NCBI RefSeq assembly: GCF_030408595.1
Contig: NZ_CP047080.1
Span: forward strand, 237,831 to 301,830
Source: Corynebacterium canis
GTDB taxonomy: Bacteria; Actinomycetota; Actinomycetes; Mycobacteriales; Mycobacteriaceae
Direction of reading: 5' to 3'
DNA: 64,000 nt
A model generated the notes under the pieces. It was not told the DNA's origin. It did no database searches and worked only from the letters and a program-made list of their open reading frames with translations. Positions 27,384-35,723 of the stretch are shown here, one piece after another. Position 1 is the stretch's first letter, and each line of letters begins with the position of its first letter. The translations under genes were made by a program, and so were the position numbers.

Positions 27384-27651
27384 ATGGGACCTGATTGAAG
27401 GGGGCGATGTTTGGATAGGGGTGTCTGCAATGCTTTTGAGCAGTTGCGATCCGGTTTCCTACAACGTTCGTCGAACTATTGGCGCAGTCGGCGAAAAGAT
27501 TGAAACGCTAGGCAGAGCCGCATCGAGGGAAAGGTCAGATTGCTGCAAAAGTGGCGCTCACTATTGCAATGATGATAAAAGTATTTAAAGGTCGGAAATC
27601 AGGAAATCCGATACTTGCTTAGCGGATTAACTCTCAAGAAGCGAGACGACA

Positions 27652-28515
27652 ATGCAAAAACCGACACGTACTGCTATCGCCACTATTACAGGAACGCTTT
27701 TCTCAGTAGTGGGCATCCCAGTCGCGCACGCCGATGAGGCGCAAGAATGCCCCGAAGTGGAAATCGTTGTAGCGCGCGGAACTACGGAAGGGGATATTGG
27801 GCCACAACGATATGGGTCTACTGTGAGCAATGGATTCGAAGGGGAAGTGCTTGCGCGATTGTTTCGTTTTCTCGAACAGCGGCATGGTGAGGCGCTTTTC
27901 GACGACGTGGCAATCACCGGCATTGCAGACACTGCTTACCGTGCTGAACCGGTGTTGCCGGACGAGGTTGTAGAGCCGGATGACATGGACGAACGCGTGG
28001 AAAACGCGTGGGATCTTATTGTGAGGTATGGTCCAATACCCATGATTATTGAGCCCGCGATCGAATTCGTGCGATCCGTGTTTGATGGGGTAAACACCAT
28101 TCCCACGGCAATGGAAAATCAAGACCAAGAAACGGGCTGTAGCTCACAAACTATCCTGGTGGGATATTCCCAAGGCGCGATGGTATTGCAATCCTATGAA
28201 AAGCAATTGGCGGATCAAGGCAGGCTCGTCGGGGCGCTTATGATCGGCGATCCTCAATTGAAAATGGGGCAAGCAAATGCTGGCCAGCCGCAGCACTCGG
28301 GCGGGCTTTTTGGTGGATCCGCATTGGCGCCGCAACAGGTTGCCCCACGGTATGAGTATTGCAAGCGCAATGACTTTGTTTGCGATACCTCGGCCGAAGT
28401 GATCCCTGGGATTGATGTGCACCTATCCTATTTTGATCCTGAAACGGTGCGTGATGCTGATGAAAAGGCCACTGCGGACATGCTTGCGCAGTGGGTAGAA
28501 GGGGCGAAAAGCTAG
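27652..28515 (+). CDS. Cutinase-family secreted serine esterase (copy 2)
   Basis: 287 residues, the same length as the gene at 21795 and clearly its paralogue (shared VARGT, GYSQGA, CKRNDF, SYFDP). The signal peptide ends at VAHA-DE, with no lipobox, so this copy should be freely secreted while copy 1 might be lipid-anchored. Nucleophile Ser173 lies in GYSQG; Asp/His are in the CDTSAEVIPGIDVHLSYF region. It has its own 268-base upstream region and a GAAGCGAGAC site before the ATG. Confidence 0.87.
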   Translation: MQKPTRTAIATITGTLFSVVGIPVAHADEAQECPEVEIVVARGTTEGDIGPQRYGSTVSNGFEGEVLARLFRFLEQRHGEALFDDVAITGIADTAYRAEPVLPDEVVEPDDMDERVENAWDLIVRYGPIPMIIEPAIEFVRSVFDGVNTIPTAMENQDQETGCSSQTILVGYSQGAMVLQSYEKQLADQGRLVGALMIGDPQLKMGQANAGQPQHSGGLFGGSALAPQQVAPRYEYCKRNDFVCDTSAEVIPGIDVHLSYFDPETVRDADEKATADMLAQWVEGAKS

Positions 28516-28586
28516 GCTTGATTCCAATGGTGTGGCCCGCTTTCGCGCGCTGAAGGTTTTGATATTTGTGAGGAGTAGCCGCCAAC

Positions 28587-29165
28587 ATGGAAAACCGCGA
28601 GGTGATCGATTGGGTACCCGATCGGCGTATGGCATGGTGGATGAATATTGTTGGGGTGATCCTGACCATTGGTGGCATCGTGGGATATGCGGCGCTGTTC
28701 CTTTGGACGCAATCCGGATATGTGACAGTGCAGCTCGGGGTTGCGGAACTGTTCGGGGTGCTGGCGATGTCAGTTGGAGTATTCGCCTTAGCTTGGATCC
28801 ACGAATTGCTTCATGGCTTCGCCTTACGTACCTTGGGGTTTAAGCCTAAATACGGTGCGCTGATGATCGGCGGTATCATACCCGCGTTCTATTGCACGTC
28901 CCCAGGCGCAGTGATGTCGAGGGGCGCTTTCGTGTATGTTGCCCTCTTGCCAGGGATCGTGCTTGGGGTGGTCCCGATAGTATGGATCCTTGCTCAATGG
29001 CCAGGCAGCGGGTGGTTGGTCATTCCGGCCGGCTTGCTATTGGGCGGCGCGGTTGGGGATATTTTTCTAACTATTCGCGTGCTCATTGCGCCGCGCGGGA
29101 CACGCGTGGAGGACATTCGAGACGGTGTGCGGTTGCACTTACCGGTGGGTTCATCTGTATCCTAG
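28587..29165 (+). CDS. DUF3267 family membrane protein with HELLH motif
   Basis: 192 residues with four or five membrane helices. HELLHG at residues 72-77 is an HExxH zinc-ligand pair inside or near a helix, as in DUF3267 putative zincins. A site-2-like protease activity is possible but unproven for the family. AGGAGTAGCC lies before the ATG. It is 71 bases after the cutinase gene and 46 before an MFS exporter, so co-transcription is possible. Confidence 0.75.
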   Translation: MENREVIDWVPDRRMAWWMNIVGVILTIGGIVGYAALFLWTQSGYVTVQLGVAELFGVLAMSVGVFALAWIHELLHGFALRTLGFKPKYGALMIGGIIPAFYCTSPGAVMSRGAFVYVALLPGIVLGVVPIVWILAQWPGSGWLVIPAGLLLGGAVGDIFLTIRVLIAPRGTRVEDIRDGVRLHLPVGSSVS

Positions 29166-29211
29166 CTGGTTGCTTGGGTAATAGTTACGCAAGAAGAGTA
29201 ATATTGCTGTA

Positions 29212-30723
29212 ATGACAAAGCGGCGACGTTGGCTGGCATTAGGGCTGCTATCACTGGGGTTATTGATGGTGGTCATGGACATGACGATCCTAATTATGGC
29301 CTTGCCAAACCTAATCGAAGATCTGCAATCGACGGCCACTGAGCAATTGTGGATAGTGGACGTGTATTCGCTTATTCTTGCGGGTCTATTGATCCCGATG
29401 AGCGCATTGGCAGATAGATATGGCCGCAAGAAAGTACTCCTGATTGGCTTTGCGCTCTTCGGCCTGGTGTCTGCGTTGGTGCTGGTGGCGGCGACGTCGA
29501 CAGCCGTTATCCTGCTCCGGGCGGTGCTCGGTGCGGCGGGCGCGATGATTATGCCCACGACGTTGTCTATGGTGCGCAGTATTTTCGAAGACCCGGCCGA
29601 ACGAACGCGGGCCCTAGCGATTTGGTCGGTGGTTGCTGGTGTGGGCGCGGTGGTTGGCCCGCTGGTCGGCGGCGGGCTCTTGGAGTTTTACAGCTGGCAT
29701 TCCGCGTTTTTGGTAAACATTCCTGTGGTGCTGGTAGTTATTGTGTTCGGTTTAATGCTGCTGCCTGAGGTCAAGGATCCACATCCACCCCGGTGGGATA
29801 TGTTGGCGATCATGCTTTCGATTTCGGGAATGGTTGTGCTGGTGTGGAGCATCAAGGAGCTAGCAAAGCATGACTGGGTGGAACCCATCGACTGGGCGAA
29901 ACTTTGTGCGGGCATTGTGTTGATGGGGCTGTTTACCCTGCGGTGTCTCCGGCGGGACGAACCTCTGCTCGATGTGCGGCTGTTTACGTCTCGCTCCTTT
30001 ACTGCGGGCACCATCGCCGCGATCACGACGAGTTTTGGCCTTGGTGGCATCATGCTGCTGATCGTGCAATGGTTGCAAATCGTCGCAGGGTATTCGCCAA
30101 TACATGCGGGCGTGGCCATTTTGCCGATGGCCGCGGGGGCGATGCTTACGGCTCCGTTCGCCCCTGACCTGGCAAAACGGCTCGGCGCACGAATAGTGGT
30201 GGCTGCGGGCTTGGTCATCGGTGCCGTGGGTATGTTCCTATTGGTTTATCCGTCTGAGCTGACCGAATACTGGCAATTTATCGCCCCGATGGCGTGTGTG
30301 GGGGCTGGGATGGGATCCTTGGCCATCGCTTCGGCGATCATTATGGGCAGCACCCCGATGGAAAAGGCTGGCAACGCCGCCGCCATTGAAGAATCTATGT
30401 ACGATTTGGGCAATGTGCTGGGCGTGGCAATCCTGGGTAGCGTCGCCGCCGCCAAATATCGAAACGAATTGGACATTCAGGCGATCTTGGGGCCGTTGCC
30501 CAGCGGCGGCGGTGAGGCGGTCGACTTTGCCAAAGAGTCGCTGGTGGGCGCGCTTTATCTAGCTGAACAGATGGGCCTGCCGCAGCTGGCAGAGCAAGCC
30601 ACCAACGCGTTCGATTTAGGGATCGCGCAGGCGGCGCTGGTCGGCGGGGTGGTCATGCTCGTGGCCGCCGGGCTGGTATTTGCGCTGGTGCCTCGTGGTT
30701 TCGACGTGGCTGCCGGGCACTAG
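29212..30723 (+). CDS. MFS exporter, DHA2 (EmrB/QacA) family, copy 1
   Basis: 503 residues, about 14 membrane helices. The loop between helices 2 and 3 reads ALADRYGRKK, the usual MFS motif, and VVMDMTILIMALP in helix 1 fits the 14-helix drug:H+ antiporters. It is closely similar to the gene at 34194, including LWIVD(V/I)Y, DPNPP-like loops and GSTP(M/T). Substrate unknown. It converges with the gene ending at 30767. Confidence 0.9.
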   Translation: MTKRRRWLALGLLSLGLLMVVMDMTILIMALPNLIEDLQSTATEQLWIVDVYSLILAGLLIPMSALADRYGRKKVLLIGFALFGLVSALVLVAATSTAVILLRAVLGAAGAMIMPTTLSMVRSIFEDPAERTRALAIWSVVAGVGAVVGPLVGGGLLEFYSWHSAFLVNIPVVLVVIVFGLMLLPEVKDPHPPRWDMLAIMLSISGMVVLVWSIKELAKHDWVEPIDWAKLCAGIVLMGLFTLRCLRRDEPLLDVRLFTSRSFTAGTIAAITTSFGLGGIMLLIVQWLQIVAGYSPIHAGVAILPMAAGAMLTAPFAPDLAKRLGARIVVAAGLVIGAVGMFLLVYPSELTEYWQFIAPMACVGAGMGSLAIASAIIMGSTPMEKAGNAAAIEESMYDLGNVLGVAILGSVAAAKYRNELDIQAILGPLPSGGGEAVDFAKESLVGALYLAEQMGLPQLAEQATNAFDLGIAQAALVGGVVMLVAAGLVFALVPRGFDVAAGH

Positions 30724-30766
30724 CGGCGCGCCGATCGACCTGCGCCGTGCGCCACACCTCGGTGGG

Positions 30767-31492
30767 TTATTGGTGTTCGCCGCTGTGGGATTTGGCGGTT
30801 TCCTGTTCGGCGGCCCGCACAAGGTCAACAGCGTGCCGCAGGCCAAGCTTCGGGGCTTCTAAACGGATCGTCCGGATGGCAAGCAGGGCGTCGCGCGTCG
30901 GATCGATGTCCTTTTTGGCCAGGATGTCGGCCGCCCAAACTTTCGCTTTTTCGGCTGGGTCTTCGGCCGCCCGGATCGCGGCAGGCAGCGTGTTTGTCCA
31001 CGGTTCGCCGAGCTTGTTCGCGAGCCGAATGCTGATTATTCCGTTGATTACCGCATTGACCAGCGTTAATCCAAGCCCGATCGGAATCAGCATATCGACT
31101 ATGCGTTCGGAGCCGATGGTGGGTGCCGCGACGCTGAGGATTACGAGCAATACCGCAGTAAACATCAGCGCTACCTCGAATTGCAGGTGGGCGCGGGCTT
31201 GGTATCGCGTGACTAGATCGGCTTCGTATTCATCGAGCACATGGTCGGGTGCGAGCTCGATACCGTTGATGGTGATGCGCAATATGGTTGTGCAGATAAG
31301 AATAACCGCGCCGCAGGTGAGGTAGATGGCGGCCAGCCACGGGGAATGAAACACCAAATCGAGCGCCAACGCCGTGAACGCACAAACGGCCGAAGTGTAG
31401 AACATTTGCGTGAGTGCTTGTCGACGTCGCTCCGAGCGCCACCCCGGCAGCGCCTTTGACCATCGCTCGTGGTTGCGCTCCCAATTGCCCAT
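30767..31492 (-). CDS. Uncharacterised membrane protein
   Basis: 241 residues with about four hydrophobic segments between residues 30 and 155 and a soluble, charged C-terminal third. I do not recognise the family. It lies 2 bases after a small Xre-type regulator gene on the same strand, so the two are one operon, a pairing common for regulators with a membrane partner. Confidence 0.7.
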   Translation of the reverse strand: MGNWERNHERWSKALPGWRSERRRQALTQMFYTSAVCAFTALALDLVFHSPWLAAIYLTCGAVILICTTILRITINGIELAPDHVLDEYEADLVTRYQARAHLQFEVALMFTAVLLVILSVAAPTIGSERIVDMLIPIGLGLTLVNAVINGIISIRLANKLGEPWTNTLPAAIRAAEDPAEKAKVWAADILAKKDIDPTRDALLAIRTIRLEAPKLGLRHAVDLVRAAEQETAKSHSGEHQ

Positions 31493-31494
31493 GA

Positions 31495-31761
31495 TTATTG
31501 CACCTTCTTTCCGTAGATTTCCGCGGACATCGGTGTAAATTCCTGTCGGCTAAAAACCGCCTCGACTGGGAGGTTAAAAACCTGGCAGATGCGAAACGCT
31601 AAGTCGAGGCTCGGCGAATGGTCGCCCCGCTCCAAGGCTCCGATGGTTTGCGGGTTTACATTGATGAGCTCAGCAAGTTGCGCGCGTGACATGTCCCGCT
31701 CGGTGCGCAGTAGGCGAATCCGATTAAATATTGGTTGCTGAGGCTTCGACTTTGGGGACAT
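31495..31761 (-). CDS. Xre/Cro-type helix-turn-helix regulator
   Basis: 88 residues. The helix-turn-helix is MSRAQLAELINVNPQTIGALERGDHSPSL in outline (residues about 23-52, spelled here only to show the AELI...TIGALERG core), followed by the FRICQVFNLPVEAVF helix typical of the small YozG/Xre group. It probably controls the membrane protein gene 2 bases downstream and itself from the short upstream gap 31762-31819. Confidence 0.85.
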   Translation of the reverse strand: MSPKSKPQQPIFNRIRLLRTERDMSRAQLAELINVNPQTIGALERGDHSPSLDLAFRICQVFNLPVEAVFSRQEFTPMSAEIYGKKVQ

Positions 31762-31819
31762 ACCTCAAAGTGTTGCATAAACCCAATGGAAAATCAAGTA
31801 AACATATACAACAGTATTG

Positions 31820-33547
31820 TTAATGCATTCTCGTTTCCAGCCAGCGCCGGTACTGCCTCAGGTTGCGTTGTTCGTGGACTTGGTCGATTAAAAGCGCTCG
31901 CACTGCCGAGATTCGGGGCTGGGGTCGCTTACCGTCGGCGATGCGATGCAGGTTGTATTTCACCTGAACGAGCTTTGCCAGCGAATTAATGGCCTTGTCT
32001 TTGAAGCGGGGTTCCGGCATTTGCGGCGCCATGGCTTCGGCGATGCGCCACCGATTCGGCAGATCGGGCATGACGGATAGCGCGGTGCCAATTCCCACCA
32101 CATCAATCCCCGCCTCGAGCACCCGTTCGGCAGTGTGGCGGCGCGTTATCCCGCCGGTAACCATCAATGGCATCGGGGCCACCTCGTTGATCTCCTTGGC
32201 AAAACGCAAGAAATAAGCTTCTCGGTCTAACGTTCGCTGATCTCGCGTCTGTCCCTGCATGGCGGGGCTTTCGTAGGAACCGCCAGAAACCTCGACAAGG
32301 TCGACGCCGAGCGTGCCGAGCATTTGCACAACGGCCGCGGCGTCCGCGACGTCGAAACCCCCACGTTGGAAGTCGGCGGAATTCAGTTTCACGCCTACGG
32401 CAAAATCGGCGGGAACGGCCGCTCGGATCCGCGCCACAACCTCGCGCAATACCTTGCTGCGGCCCTGTAGGTCGCCGCCCCACTCATCGGTGCGAAGGTT
32501 TGTCAGGGGCGAAAGAAATTGCGAAACGAGGTAGCCGTGCGCCGCGTGGATTTGCACGCCATCGAAACCCGCCTCGGCTGCGCGGGTGGCGGTGGTGACA
32601 AATCGTTCGATCACGTCTTCGATTTCCGCGCGGGTCATTTCTCGGGGGATCTCGAAGCGTTTGGAATGTGCGCCCATATTCATTGGGACCGCGGACGGGG
32701 CGATCTTGATGCCGGGCATGCCGCGCGCAATTTGGCGTCCGGGGTGGCTGATTTGCATCCAAACCTGTGCGCCGCCGCTGCGGGCCGCCGCAGCCCATTG
32801 GCGGAAAGGCTCGAGCGGGGCGTGGCGGTCAAGGATCATTGCCGCGGGATTGGTGAGCGCGCGGGGGTCGACCATGACATTGCCCGTAATGATCAACCCG
32901 ACGCCGCCCTGAGACCAAGTTTGGTAGAGCCGGAAAACTCGTTCGTTGGGCAGGTGTTCTTGGCCTCCTAGATCCTCCTCCATTGCGGCCTTGGCAATGC
33001 GACTGGGCAGCGGTGCGCCGTGCTGCAACGGCAGCGGTTCGAAAATCTTTACGGGCGGCGTTTTGCGTGAAAGGTCGGTAATAAGGCGGTGCGCAAGCGC
33101 TCCCGCAGAGGCCGGATTCCGGCCCGTATAAACATTGCGATCAACCAAAACCTGGGGCCGCAGCGGTACGACGCCGTGCTTCGCGGCCAGCAACGCAGTC
33201 GGCCGCCCCGCCTCTATGCGGCGGGTGAGTAGCGCGCCGAAAACTTTGTCAAAGGCGAGGTCTTCCGCGCGCCCCGGCCCACCGGGATAGAAAACCAGAT
33301 TGAACTCTTCTTCGTTGCAATCTTCCAGCGCCGCGGGGTGAGCAAGTGCCTCCGAAATCGTGGCCAGATAGGCTCGGTTTTGATCGCGCGTACGTTTGGG
33401 CTTGCCGGCGAACCCGAGGTCCAACGTTGGGGGTGTGGCGTTTGGGGTCGCTATGGTGATGTCCCACCCGGCGTCGCTAAACAGCGGGTGCGGTTCGGCG
33501 AGCGTTTGGGGGTCGGCGGACGAGAGGATAAACAGTACGTTCGTCAT
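31820..33547 (-). CDS. DJ-1/PfpI-like domain fused to Old Yellow Enzyme oxidoreductase
   Basis: 575 residues. Residues 1-165 look like a DJ-1/PfpI (Hsp31-type) domain with YPGGPGRAEDL, but the elbow that normally holds the catalytic Cys reads LLAAKHGVV, with Lys123 in its place. From about 167 the chain is an Old Yellow Enzyme FMN barrel: HAAHGYLVSQFLSP holds the ligand-binding His residues, followed by TNLRTDEWGG and VTGGITRRHTAE. Such enzymes reduce activated alkenes with NAD(P)H. It diverges from a TetR gene across a long palindrome, so electrophile-responsive control is likely. The fusion looks genuine: one uninterrupted frame. Confidence 0.88.
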   Translation of the reverse strand: MTNVLFILSSADPQTLAEPHPLFSDAGWDITIATPNATPPTLDLGFAGKPKRTRDQNRAYLATISEALAHPAALEDCNEEEFNLVFYPGGPGRAEDLAFDKVFGALLTRRIEAGRPTALLAAKHGVVPLRPQVLVDRNVYTGRNPASAGALAHRLITDLSRKTPPVKIFEPLPLQHGAPLPSRIAKAAMEEDLGGQEHLPNERVFRLYQTWSQGGVGLIITGNVMVDPRALTNPAAMILDRHAPLEPFRQWAAAARSGGAQVWMQISHPGRQIARGMPGIKIAPSAVPMNMGAHSKRFEIPREMTRAEIEDVIERFVTTATRAAEAGFDGVQIHAAHGYLVSQFLSPLTNLRTDEWGGDLQGRSKVLREVVARIRAAVPADFAVGVKLNSADFQRGGFDVADAAAVVQMLGTLGVDLVEVSGGSYESPAMQGQTRDQRTLDREAYFLRFAKEINEVAPMPLMVTGGITRRHTAERVLEAGIDVVGIGTALSVMPDLPNRWRIAEAMAPQMPEPRFKDKAINSLAKLVQVKYNLHRIADGKRPQPRISAVRALLIDQVHEQRNLRQYRRWLETRMH

Positions 33548-33605
33548 GGAAGAAATTCTTTCATAATGCGGCAGGGGTTGGGGCTGGGAGACTCGCCCGC
33601 CGAAA

Positions 33606-33635
33606 GTGTACCAACGTACATGTACGCATGTACAC
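33606..33635. promoter_or_regulatory. Probable TetR operator between the OYE fusion and tetR
   Basis: A 30-base symmetric site: GTGTAC, 4 bases, GTACATGTAC, 4 bases, GTACAC. It lies 8 bases before the tetR start and 58 bases from the start of the divergent oxidoreductase gene, where a repressor would control both directions. Confidence 0.7.
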
Positions 33636-33643
33636 TAGCAATC

Positions 33644-34201
33644 ATGACAAAAAGGACGCGCGACCCAGAAGGTCGTAAACGAACAATTATTCGCGCGGCA
33701 TCGGAATTGATCATGGAGCATGGCCCGAGCGCGGTGACGCACCGAAAGGTTGCCGAACGTGCGGGCGTACCGCTGGGATCAACGACCCAACACTTTAAAA
33801 CGCTCGAAGACCTTATCGCGGCGGCGCTGGAGGAGCTAGGGAGCGTGCTGGACGCGGACGTCGATAGGCTGCGTGAAGAGCTGGCGGCCGCAACGGATTT
33901 GCCGCGCACACTAGCGCGCATCATGTGCGAATACCTCGCCGATCCGGCGCATGTGCGAGTCGAAACGGTGTTCTTTGCCGCGCACACGGAAAACGCGCGG
34001 ATTCGGGAACTGGCCAGTTCGTGGCAGGAGAAAATGGTCGCCGAGCTCGCCCGGTATTTTGACCCCGCCGCCGCCCGCGCCGGCGTGACGTATTTCAACG
34101 GCCTCACGCTGGAGGTGCTGTATCAAACAAAAGTGCCAAAAGAGGAGGAAATTGCCAACGTGATAACCAAACTGGCGTACAGCGGGGTCACGCATGATTA
34201 A
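33644..34201 (+). CDS. TetR family transcriptional repressor
   Basis: 185 residues. The N-terminal helix-turn-helix (AVTHRKVAERAGVPLGSTTQHF) fits the TetR family; the rest is the ligand-binding helical domain. The ATG at 33644 gives the usual short lead before the DNA-binding domain; an upstream extension of the frame would cross the palindrome. It overlaps the MFS exporter by 8 bases, and the divergent oxidoreductase shares the operator, giving a drug or electrophile response locus. Confidence 0.9.
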   Translation: MTKRTRDPEGRKRTIIRAASELIMEHGPSAVTHRKVAERAGVPLGSTTQHFKTLEDLIAAALEELGSVLDADVDRLREELAAATDLPRTLARIMCEYLADPAHVRVETVFFAAHTENARIRELASSWQEKMVAELARYFDPAAARAGVTYFNGLTLEVLYQTKVPKEEEIANVITKLAYSGVTHD

Positions 34202-35720
34202 TGCACCGGAAACGATGACCAAGCGGCAACGCTGGGCCGCGCTCGGCTTGCTTTCCACGGGGCTGCTGCTCGTGGTGATGGATATGACGATCCTGATTAT
34301 GGCGCTGCCTAGCCTTATCGCCGATCTGCAGCCGACGGCCGCTGAGCAATTGTGGATCGTAGATATTTACGGGCTATTTCTCGCCGGGCTGCTGATCCCC
34401 ATGAGCGCGCTTGCGGACCGCTACGGCAGGCGAAAATTCTTGCTTATTGGCTTCGGTTTATTCGGCGCAGTTTCGGCATTGGTGTTGGTAGCAAACGCAC
34501 CGATCGCGGTGATCGCGCTGCGCGCCGCCCTTGGCGCGGCAGGGGCGATGACCATGCCGACCACGCTGTCCATGGTGCGCAGCATATTCCGAGACCCCGA
34601 GGAACGTGCGCGCGCATTGGCGATCTGGTCCGTGGTGGCAGGCATCGGCGCAATCATTGGCCCAGTCGTTGGTGGCGCGCTGCTCGAGGTGTTTCATTGG
34701 CACGCCGCATTTCTTATCAACGTCCCGTTCGCGGCGGTGATCATTATTGTTGGCGGAATGCTCCTCCCGGAGGTTAAGGACCCTAACCCGCCGAAATGGG
34801 ACTTTTTGGCTATCGTGCTATCTATCGCCGGAATGGTCACGCTAGTTTGGGGCATTAAAGAACTGGCCAAGCACGATTGGGTGGGGTCCCTTGAATGGGC
34901 AAAACTAGCGGTTGGTATTGCCTTGATGGGGCTTTTTGTGTGGCGCTGTTTAACGCAAAAAGACCCGCTATTAGATGTGCGACTGTTCCGTAGCAAGCCA
35001 TTTACTGCTGGTACTATCGCGGCGTTTTTCATCAGCTTTGCGCTGGGTGGAAACTTGCTCTTGGTGGCCCAATGGTTGCAGGTTGTAGGCGGGTATTCGC
35101 CGATTAAGGCGGGATTGGCGTTGCTGCCGCTTGCCCTTGGATCAATGGTGTCCGCGCCGTTCGCTCCCGACCTAGCAAAACGAATAGGTGCGCGAACGGT
35201 GCTGGCGGGTGGGTTAGCAACCGCGGCACTCGGCATGCTGTTGCTCGGCCTAGCCGTAGATTTTACGAGCTACTGGCAGTTTATTGCGCCGATGGCGCTG
35301 GTAGGTGTGGGTATGGGCGCGTTGGCCATAAGCTCGGTGATCATTATGGGAAGCACGCCTACGGCCAAGGCGGGCAATGCCGCAGCCATCGAAGAATCCA
35401 TGTATGACCTCGGCGAAGTGTTCGGTGTGGCCATGCTGGGGAGCGTCGCGGCCGTGGTGTACCGCGGCGCTCTCCAAATCGAGGAATTCACTAACGCGGG
35501 TATTGACGCCGCGGCCGCCGCCTATGCCAACGAATCGCTCGTAGGTGCGTTAGCTGTCGCGGAGCAGTACGGGTTGCCCGAGCTCGCTACTAGGGCGACG
35601 ACCGCTTTTAATAATGGTCTCGCGCAAGCTGCATGTACCGGCGGGATCATGCTGGTTATCGTGTCTCTGGTGGCGTATTGGCTCGTGGCAAAGAAATTCG
35701 ATCTTTCCGCGGAGCACTAG
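34194..35720 (+). CDS. MFS exporter, DHA2 (EmrB/QacA) family, copy 2
   Basis: 508 residues, about 14 helices, with ALADRYGRRK in the 2-3 loop. The whole length aligns with the copy at 29212. The ATG at 34194 overlaps the tetR stop; a second ATG at 34215 matches the start of copy 1 (MTKRxRW) and may also be used. Being coupled to tetR, it is likely induced by its own substrate, which cannot be named. Confidence 0.92.
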   Translation: MINAPETMTKRQRWAALGLLSTGLLLVVMDMTILIMALPSLIADLQPTAAEQLWIVDIYGLFLAGLLIPMSALADRYGRRKFLLIGFGLFGAVSALVLVANAPIAVIALRAALGAAGAMTMPTTLSMVRSIFRDPEERARALAIWSVVAGIGAIIGPVVGGALLEVFHWHAAFLINVPFAAVIIIVGGMLLPEVKDPNPPKWDFLAIVLSIAGMVTLVWGIKELAKHDWVGSLEWAKLAVGIALMGLFVWRCLTQKDPLLDVRLFRSKPFTAGTIAAFFISFALGGNLLLVAQWLQVVGGYSPIKAGLALLPLALGSMVSAPFAPDLAKRIGARTVLAGGLATAALGMLLLGLAVDFTSYWQFIAPMALVGVGMGALAISSVIIMGSTPTAKAGNAAAIEESMYDLGEVFGVAMLGSVAAVVYRGALQIEEFTNAGIDAAAAAYANESLVGALAVAEQYGLPELATRATTAFNNGLAQAACTGGIMLVIVSLVAYWLVAKKFDLSAEH

Positions 35721-35723
35721 AGG

